Positions 23,992 to 28,969 of a DNA stretch of 28,969 nucleotides are shown here, in pieces; within the stretch, counting starts at the first letter, position 1, and the number at the start of each line of letters is the position of its first letter. The stretch lies in contig CAYXGT010000027.1 of the NCBI GenBank assembly GCA_964464635.1, positions 1-28,969 on the forward strand, given 5' to 3'. This stretch comes from CAYLMG01 sp964464635. GTDB lineage: Bacteria; Planctomycetota; Phycisphaerae; Sedimentisphaerales; Anaerobacaceae. Position numbers and translations under genes: made by a program. The notes beneath the pieces are model-generated. The model made no database searches and was not told the origin of the DNA. It saw only the letters and a program-made list of their open reading frames with translations.

Positions 23992-26004
23992 ATGAAAATC
24001 CTGTTGAGCTGGTTGGGCGATTATGTCGAGGTTTCAGAATCTGCTGAGCAGACAGCACAGATTCTAAGTGATATCGGCCTTGGCTGTGAGGCGATTGTGC
24101 ATTTGGGGGACGATTCAGTAATCGATGTTGAGGTTACGAGTAATCGGGGGGACTGTCTGAGCTATATAGGCATTGCTCGAGAGCTTGCTGCGGCGATGGG
24201 TAAAGAGCTTAAAGTACCGGCTGTTAAGCTTGCGGAATCGCCAAGAAATGCCGGTGAGCTTGTCAGTGTTGAGATTGAAGCTGCTGATTTGTGCGGCAGA
24301 TATACCGCGAGGATTATCGAGGGTGTGAAGGTCGGGCCTTCGCCGGACTGGATGAGAAAAAGGCTTGAAGCGGTTGGTATGCGTTCTGTCAGTAACGTCG
24401 TCGATGCGACCAACTATGCTATGCTTGAGACGGGTCAGCCGCCGCACGCTTTTGATTATAAAAAAATCAAAGAAGGAAAAATAATAGTAAGAAGAGCGAA
24501 AGCCGGCGAGACAATAGTCAGTATCGATGGAACAAAATGTGAGCTTACTAATGATATGCTTGTTATTGCCGATGCCAAAGAGCCTGTAGGCGTAGCAGGT
24601 GTGATGGGCGGTTTATATACGGAGGTCGGAGCCGATACCGATACTATCCTGCTCGAAGATGCGTATTTTAATCCGGTTACGATTCGCAATACAAGCAGGA
24701 GACTTAACTTGCCATCTGAAGCTGCTTTTCGGTTCGAGCGTATTGTTGATATCGATAACGTTGACTGGGCTTCCAGAAGGACGGCACAGCTTATTATGCA
24801 GGCGGCAGGCGGTAAAGTTGCAAAGGGGCTGGTAGATGTTTATCCCGGAAAACCCGAGCAAAGAAAAGTGTCACTGCGGCCGGGCAGAGTTAATAAGCTG
24901 CTTGGTATCGAAGTATCAACTGATGATATGACGAGGATACTGTCGGCGTTAAGTTTTAATCCTGAAAGAAAAGATGGTTTTGTAGAATGCAGCGTTCCTT
25001 CCTGGCGAGAGGATGTTTATCGCGAGGCTGATTTGATTGAGGAGGTTGCCCGTGTATATGGTTACAACAAGATTCCGACCGAAGAGAAAATAAATATCGT
25101 GGTTGCTCCTGTTGACAAACGTCAAAATCTGAACCAGGTTATGGGTAAATACCTTAACGGCTGTGGTTACTATGAAACGGTTAATATAAGTTTTGTTGCG
25201 GAAGATATTGCTGAACTTTTCAGCGACTCTTGCGAAGGCGGGCATTTGGCTGTCAGGGATGAATCGCGAAAAAGTGTGAACCTGCTCAGACAAACCCTGA
25301 TTGGCTCTTTGCTGGGTGTTGTTAAGACTAATTTGAACGTTAAGAATACTCCCTGCAGGATATTTGAGATTGCGGACACCTTTGTTGCGAGGGAAAAGGG
25401 CGGTTTGCCGGTTGAGAGGACGAGGCTGGCCCTGGCTTGCGATGGCGAATTTCGGGAATTAAAAGGTGTGGTAGAAGGGCTGATAAAAACGCTTGGCAGG
25501 GATGCAGCAGTTGTTTTTACACGAGAAAATTTAGCTTGGGCACAGGCGGCGACTGTGATATCCGTGGACGGCAAGCAAGTAGGTACCGCAGGCGTCGTTT
25601 CGGATAAGGTAAAGGATAAGTTCGGCTTTACCGATGTACAGGTCTGTGCGGCAGAGATGGATTTACAGGAGCTTGGAGCATTGCAGACTGAAGCAGCAAA
25701 ATTTGCCCCGATACCGAAATTCCCCGCAGTAGAGCGTGATTTATCGCTTGTAATTGATGAGCAGGTTATCTGGGCTGATATCGCAGGTGCGATAGAAAGA
25801 GTCGCTCCTGCTGAGCTGGAAGAGGTCAGATTTGTTGGTATATATCGAGGCAAAAGTATTCCGGACGGGAAAAAAAGTGTTACTTTTACCTTGCGATTCA
25901 GGGATGAGCAGGGCACCCTGACACATGAGGCTGTTGATGGTTTCCAGAATGATATTGTTGCGGAACTGAAAAAAGCTATCGGAGCTGAGTTGCGGACTGC
26001 CTGA
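23992..26004 (+). CDS. pheT: Phenylalanine-tRNA ligase beta subunit, short form
   Basis: PheT pairs with PheS in an alpha2beta2 enzyme that charges tRNA-Phe; the beta subunit provides tRNA binding and B3/B4 editing. The N-terminus KILLSWLGDYVEV is typical. The frame then passes directly from GLGCEAI to VIDVEVTSNRGDCLSYIGIARELAA (about 44-68), so the roughly 110-residue EMAP-II-like tRNA-binding insert of the usual 790-800-aa form is missing. The B3/B4 editing region (VGMRSVSNVVDATNYAMLETGQPPHAFD), the B5 and core domains and the C-terminal anticodon-binding domain (FPAVERDLSLV to the end) are present, giving 670 aa. The ATG at 23992 is chosen over an in-frame TTG two codons earlier. pheS is not in the window. 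Confidence 0.95.
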   Translation: MKILLSWLGDYVEVSESAEQTAQILSDIGLGCEAIVHLGDDSVIDVEVTSNRGDCLSYIGIARELAAAMGKELKVPAVKLAESPRNAGELVSVEIEAADLCGRYTARIIEGVKVGPSPDWMRKRLEAVGMRSVSNVVDATNYAMLETGQPPHAFDYKKIKEGKIIVRRAKAGETIVSIDGTKCELTNDMLVIADAKEPVGVAGVMGGLYTEVGADTDTILLEDAYFNPVTIRNTSRRLNLPSEAAFRFERIVDIDNVDWASRRTAQLIMQAAGGKVAKGLVDVYPGKPEQRKVSLRPGRVNKLLGIEVSTDDMTRILSALSFNPERKDGFVECSVPSWREDVYREADLIEEVARVYGYNKIPTEEKINIVVAPVDKRQNLNQVMGKYLNGCGYYETVNISFVAEDIAELFSDSCEGGHLAVRDESRKSVNLLRQTLIGSLLGVVKTNLNVKNTPCRIFEIADTFVAREKGGLPVERTRLALACDGEFRELKGVVEGLIKTLGRDAAVVFTRENLAWAQAATVISVDGKQVGTAGVVSDKVKDKFGFTDVQVCAAEMDLQELGALQTEAAKFAPIPKFPAVERDLSLVIDEQVIWADIAGAIERVAPAELEEVRFVGIYRGKSIPDGKKSVTFTLRFRDEQGTLTHEAVDGFQNDIVAELKKAIGAELRTA

Positions 26005-26043
26005 TTTCAAGTCTGAATTTAATCATATTTTTGGCGGTGCGAG

Positions 26044-27537
26044 ATGAACGATTACGAGCGATTTGAAAAGCTCATTGCCGGCGGTTACAGCTGCATATCG
26101 ATTGTTACGGATGAGGAGCAGTACGCGCTCGATATTATCAGAAAGGCTGCGAGAAAATTCGGTCGTGATTTATGGATATGGTCGATTTCCGAAGGTGTTA
26201 GAGAGGGATTGTGTTTGCTCGAGGATGGGCCACCTCTGCCGGATACCTTAAAACCTGAGGCAGGTCTATCCAACCTCGCGGGTTCAAAGCCGGGTTCGAT
26301 ATGTGTTACACTTGACATAGCCGAGCATATAAGGTCGGGCAGGCCTTTGCGAATTCTGCGTGATATGGTTAATCGCTTCAGCAAGCTTTCGAGCACTATT
26401 GTAATGATTGATACTAATGATAAACTGCCTGATGTGGTTAAATCTTATACTCGTCCGTTTGAAATCTCTTACCCCGGTGAAAAAGAGCTTGAGGAAATAA
26501 TACGTGAAACCCTGCAGAGGCTGCATCAGAAAAAGCCTATTGAAATTGGTATAACACGAAAAGGTTTGGATATAATCATTAAAAATCTCCGAGGTCTGAA
26601 CCGGAGGCAGGCTGAACAGATTATCAGTGACACTATAGCTGATAACCAGCGGTTTGACGATGATGATATTAACGTTGTTCTTGCGAGCAAGAGAAGAATT
26701 ATTCAGCACGGCGGTCTGCTCGAATACATCAAGACACCAGTTGATTTGAGTGAGATAGGGGGATTGAGGCGGTTAAAACAGTGGCTTGAGCTTCGTAAAG
26801 CTGCGTTCACTTCACAGGCTGAGCAATTCGGAATCACGGCTCCTCGCGGCCTTCTTATGCTGGGTGTTCAGGGAGCTGGAAAAAGCCTGTGTGCAAAAGC
26901 AATTGCTACTGCGTGGCATCAGCCTTTGTTGAGGATGGACCCTGGGGCTTTGTATGCGAGTTACATAGGTGAGTCGGAACGTAATCTTCGCGAAGCTCTC
27001 AAGCAGACGGAGATGATGGCACCCGTGGTTTTATGGATTGATGAAATCGAAAAAGCTTTTGCTTCGGCAGCCAGCAGAAGTGCTGATGGAGGATTGTCCC
27101 AGAGAATGTTTGGAACCCTTCTTACCTGGCTGCAGGAGCATGAGCAGCCTGTTTTTGTGGTTGCTACGGCTAATGATATCGAGGCCTTGCCGCCGGAACT
27201 TTTGCGCAAAGGCCGTTTTGATGAAATATTTTTTATCGACCTGCCCAGGAAGGATGTGAGGAGTGAGATTTTCGAAATTCATCTAAGAAAACGTAACAGG
27301 GAGACAGGAAAATTCGACCTTGATAAACTCGCGGATGTTTCGGAAGGTTATAGTGGTTCAGAAATCGAGCAGGCGGTTCTCTCTGCTCTTTATCAGGCAT
27401 TTTCGAGCAAAACTGAACTTGACACCGAAAAAATCGTTCTTGCCTTAAAGGATTCACCGCCTTTATCGAAGACAATGGCAGAGAAGGTAAAATTTCTTCT
27501 TGCCTGGGCTGAGGGAAGGTGCCTCCCGGCTGATTGA
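26044..27537 (+). CDS. AAA+ ATPase, Ycf46-like
   Basis: This 497-aa protein has a divergent N-terminal domain (about 1-230) typical of Ycf46-type ATPases. The AAA+ module has Walker A GVQGAGKS (K280), Walker B VVLWIDEIEKA (D333, E334), sensor-1 VVATAND and the arginine-finger region LLRKGRFDE. A C-terminal lid includes SEGYSGSEIEQAV. Ycf46 relatives are broadly distributed in cyanobacteria and other bacteria; their role is unclear, with suggested links to carbon or stress regulation. The gene starts 39 bases after pheT and is probably co-transcribed. No membrane segment or protease domain is present, so it is not an FtsH. Confidence 0.88.
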   Translation: MNDYERFEKLIAGGYSCISIVTDEEQYALDIIRKAARKFGRDLWIWSISEGVREGLCLLEDGPPLPDTLKPEAGLSNLAGSKPGSICVTLDIAEHIRSGRPLRILRDMVNRFSKLSSTIVMIDTNDKLPDVVKSYTRPFEISYPGEKELEEIIRETLQRLHQKKPIEIGITRKGLDIIIKNLRGLNRRQAEQIISDTIADNQRFDDDDINVVLASKRRIIQHGGLLEYIKTPVDLSEIGGLRRLKQWLELRKAAFTSQAEQFGITAPRGLLMLGVQGAGKSLCAKAIATAWHQPLLRMDPGALYASYIGESERNLREALKQTEMMAPVVLWIDEIEKAFASAASRSADGGLSQRMFGTLLTWLQEHEQPVFVVATANDIEALPPELLRKGRFDEIFFIDLPRKDVRSEIFEIHLRKRNRETGKFDLDKLADVSEGYSGSEIEQAVLSALYQAFSSKTELDTEKIVLALKDSPPLSKTMAEKVKFLLAWAEGRCLPAD

Positions 27538-27716
27538 AAAATTTTAACAGGAACTTTTTTAAAATTAAAAAGCCTTCGGTCTTCAAGTCACTTATTTTGT
27601 TCAAGTATAAAATTAAAAATCTATTATTAAAAAGGCCTTTTTAAGGCCGATATAATGTAAGTGAGTTTTTTTTCTCTAAAAAATTGCATCTGTTGTGTAT
27701 TTAAAGAAAATTTAAC
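27538..27716. other. AT-rich gap before the small RNA gene
   Basis: The gap contains an 18-base perfect palindrome, TTAAAAAGGCCTTTTTAA (27628-27645), that overlaps the hairpin GGCCTT-TTT-AAGGCC (27634-27648). The hairpin has a T-run only in the minus direction, so it is not an obvious terminator for the AAA+ gene. A TATAAT at 27651-27656 could be a second upstream promoter. I found no open frame worth calling. Confidence 0.4.
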
Positions 27717-27745
27717 TTGAAATTCCTTTGGATTTATGTTAATAT
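27717..27745 (+). promoter_or_regulatory. Promoter of the 6S-like RNA gene
   Basis: TTGAAA (27717-27722) and TAATAT (27740-27745) are spaced by 17 bases, placing the start near 27752, just before the first strand of the RNA's closing helix. Confidence 0.65.
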
Positions 27746-27751
27746 AGGTAA

Positions 27752-27957
27752 TGTTGCAGGTTGACCCCTGCGGTGTTCGTAGTGGAAGAGTTATTTGAAA
27801 AAACCGATATACCCATGTTCAGGGAAGTCGGACCTTGAGGTATCGGAAACGCCTGCTTTGATGGGACTTTCGGTCACAAGTAACGATTACCCACTTTGAA
27901 ATACTGGGTTTATTCAAGATTCTTTCTTACGGCACCTGCGGAGGAAAACCTTGCTGT
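27752..27957 (+). ncRNA. ssrS: Small structured RNA, probable 6S RNA
   Basis: This transcript of about 205 nt is bounded by a promoter and an intrinsic terminator. Its ends form a long imperfect closing stem. GCAGGUU (27756-27762) pairs with AACCUUGC (27947-27954), and 27765-27782 pairs with 27927-27944. An internal helix, 27795-27805 with 27907-27917, continues the rod. The strand GGUGUUCGUAG opposite CUUACGGCACC resembles the E. coli 6S closing stem (GAUGUUCGCA opposite UGCGGCGGCAUC). 6S RNA mimics an open promoter and sequesters sigma70 RNA polymerase in stationary phase. The central region has extra hairpins (CCGAUA 27804-27809 with UAUCGG 27841-27846), so the family call is less certain than the RNA gene itself. 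No competing protein frame is convincing. Confidence 0.7.
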
Positions 27958-27961
27958 CAAT

Positions 27962-27989
27962 AAAAGGCCTGTATTTATACAGGCCTTTT
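27962..27989 (+). terminator. Intrinsic terminator of the 6S-like RNA
   Basis: AAAAGGCCTGTAT (27962-27974) and ATACAGGCCTTTT (27977-27989) are perfectly complementary. The stem runs into TTTTGTTTT, five bases after the closing stem of the RNA. Confidence 0.85.
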
Positions 27990-28286
27990 GTTTTGCGCTA
28001 TATACAGCTATAGCTTTTTTTATGAAAAAAATGTTGTCCCTTGGCCTTAGAGTGAGAAAATTGTCACTCAATATCCTGAATCTTGAGCCGCTGTCTGTCG
28101 GGGTGGGTTTTGCAGAATCATTATAAATATCGGACTTTAGTGACATCTCAAAGTTTTATTTGGCTGCTTTTCGGATTAAGGCAGATGTCCGATTTGACGA
28201 TTAAATAAGGGACAGTAACTGGTTTTTTACGTGTTAGAAATAGCGTTCTTAATCTTTGTGTTAAAAGGACTTATAAAGAGGTAATT
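27990..28286 (+). other. Leader region of the glucan phosphorylase gene
   Basis: This 297-base non-coding gap contains an inverted repeat, GACATCT (28142-28148) with AGATGTC (28183-28189). It is flanked by ATCG (28129-28132) and CGAT (28190-28193), which could extend the stem across a bulge. A second small hairpin is GAGTGA...TCACTC near 28050-28075. A TATAAA at 28122-28127 lacks a matching -35. No known riboswitch motif is apparent. Confidence 0.4.
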
Positions 28287-28969
28287 ATGCTTGGAGTGCA
28301 TTCGTTTACTGTATCGCCGTCGCTGCCGGAATCTTTGAAAGACCTGGATTTTATCGCCAGAAATATGTTCTGGTGCTGGAATCTCGAGTTTGTGCAGCTT
28401 TTCAAAAGGATTGACAGTAAGTTATGGAGGGCGTGGTCCCACAATCCTGTCAGACTCCTTGGCGGAGTTTCACAAAAGAGGCTGGAAGAGCTCGCTCAGA
28501 ATCGCGGTTTTGTAAGCGAGCTCAAGCGGGCGACAGAAAAGCTGAGAGCATATCTTGAAGGTCCAACCTGGTTTGACAAAATCAGCTCTGTCACCAATAA
28601 ATCATTAATAGCATATTTTAGTGCCGAATTTGGCATTCACGAATGTCTGCCGATTTATTCAGGGGGGCTGGGTATCCTCGCAGGTGACCATTTAAAGAGC
28701 GCTTCAGATATGGGTGTGCCTCTGGTAGGAATTGGGCTTTTATATCAGAAAGGTTATTTTCGCCAGTATCTGAATGTGGATGGATGGCAGCAGGAGGTGT
28801 ACAGCGAAAATGACTTTTATAATATGCCGGTCGAAATCGTTCGAATTTCCGACGGCCAGCCGTTAAAAATCGGCGTTGAATATCCGACGGGAATGGTGCA
28901 GGCCCAGGTATGGTCTGTCAACGTCGGAAGAGTAAAGCTTTATTTACTGGATACCAATATTGCGGATAA
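28287..28969 (+). CDS. glgP: Alpha-glucan phosphorylase (5' part)
   Basis: The frame begins at an ATG preceded by AGAGG and is open to the window edge (227 complete codons). The N-terminus (SLPESLKDLDFIARNMFWCWN) matches the DUF3417 domain of the short, bacterial/archaeal-type alpha-glucan phosphorylases. It is followed by the phosphorylase signature YFSAEFGIHECLPIYSGGLG and ILAGDHLKSASDMGVPLVGIG. The enzyme releases glucose-1-phosphate from glycogen or maltodextrin using PLP. The PLP lysine and the C-terminal domain lie beyond the window. A structured leader and the 6S-like RNA lie immediately upstream. Confidence 0.93.
   Translation, partial: MLGVHSFTVSPSLPESLKDLDFIARNMFWCWNLEFVQLFKRIDSKLWRAWSHNPVRLLGGVSQKRLEELAQNRGFVSELKRATEKLRAYLEGPTWFDKISSVTNKSLIAYFSAEFGIHECLPIYSGGLGILAGDHLKSASDMGVPLVGIGLLYQKGYFRQYLNVDGWQQEVYSENDFYNMPVEIVRISDGQPLKIGVEYPTGMVQAQVWSVNVGRVKLYLLDTNIAD

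Noticed and set aside
25170..25916. 248-codon minus-strand frame inside pheT
   Set aside because: It is Ser/Thr/Pro-rich, as typically arises opposite a real coding strand; pheT is intact on the plus strand.
27628..27648. AAAAAGGCC palindrome as a terminator for the AAA+ gene
   Set aside because: The T-run lies on the wrong side for plus-strand termination and the loop is too tight in the alternative fold; kept only as a palindrome.
27896..28126. 76-codon frame overlapping the small RNA and its terminator
   Set aside because: It runs through the RNA's closing stem and terminator hairpin, lacks a ribosome-binding site and has no motif.

Overview
The window reads as a chromosomal segment of an anaerobic, Gram-negative-type bacterium, most likely a planctomycete of the Phycisphaerae/Sedimentisphaerales type. 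Four things suggest this: a fused pyruvate:ferredoxin oxidoreductase, several lipobox lipoproteins, an exosortase-linked exopolysaccharide module, and moderate GC with AT-rich gaps. The placement is inferred from gene content and is not proven. I see no phage, insertion sequence, CRISPR array, tRNA or rRNA.

Positions 1-5463 (minus strand) hold a tryptophan operon, trpE-trpG-trpD-trpF-trpB. trpC is absent from the cluster, and trpA, if linked, lies beyond the left edge. The 200 bases before trpE hold the most striking element: a sigma70-like promoter, a 24-codon leader peptide with three tandem Trp codons, an antiterminator pairing and a strong intrinsic terminator. Together these form a complete ribosome-mediated trp attenuator. 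Promoter spacing predicts that the leader-peptide mRNA is leaderless.

Positions 5490-11173 hold an OmpA/Pal-type lipoprotein gene (minus), then pyruvate:ferredoxin oxidoreductase (nifJ type) and an unassigned lipoprotein (plus), ending at an intrinsic terminator.

Positions 11487-23320 (plus) are a polysaccharide export and exosortase module. It encodes a Wza-like outer-membrane export lipoprotein, a decayed tandem copy of that protein's C-terminus, an exosortase, an EpsI-like partner, a 1,621-residue membrane-anchored TPR protein, a Wzc-like chain-length/tyrosine-kinase protein and a sugar-nucleotide epimerase. Several of these genes overlap or abut. No glycosyltransferase, flippase, polymerase or PEP-CTERM substrate is in the window, so those must be elsewhere.

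Positions 23388-28969 hold a PEGA-domain lipoprotein (minus), a short-form phenylalanyl-tRNA synthetase beta subunit lacking the usual N-terminal tRNA-binding insert, a Ycf46-like AAA+ ATPase, a strongly supported small RNA gene (6S RNA-like, with its own promoter and terminator) and the start of an alpha-glucan phosphorylase gene that runs off the right edge.
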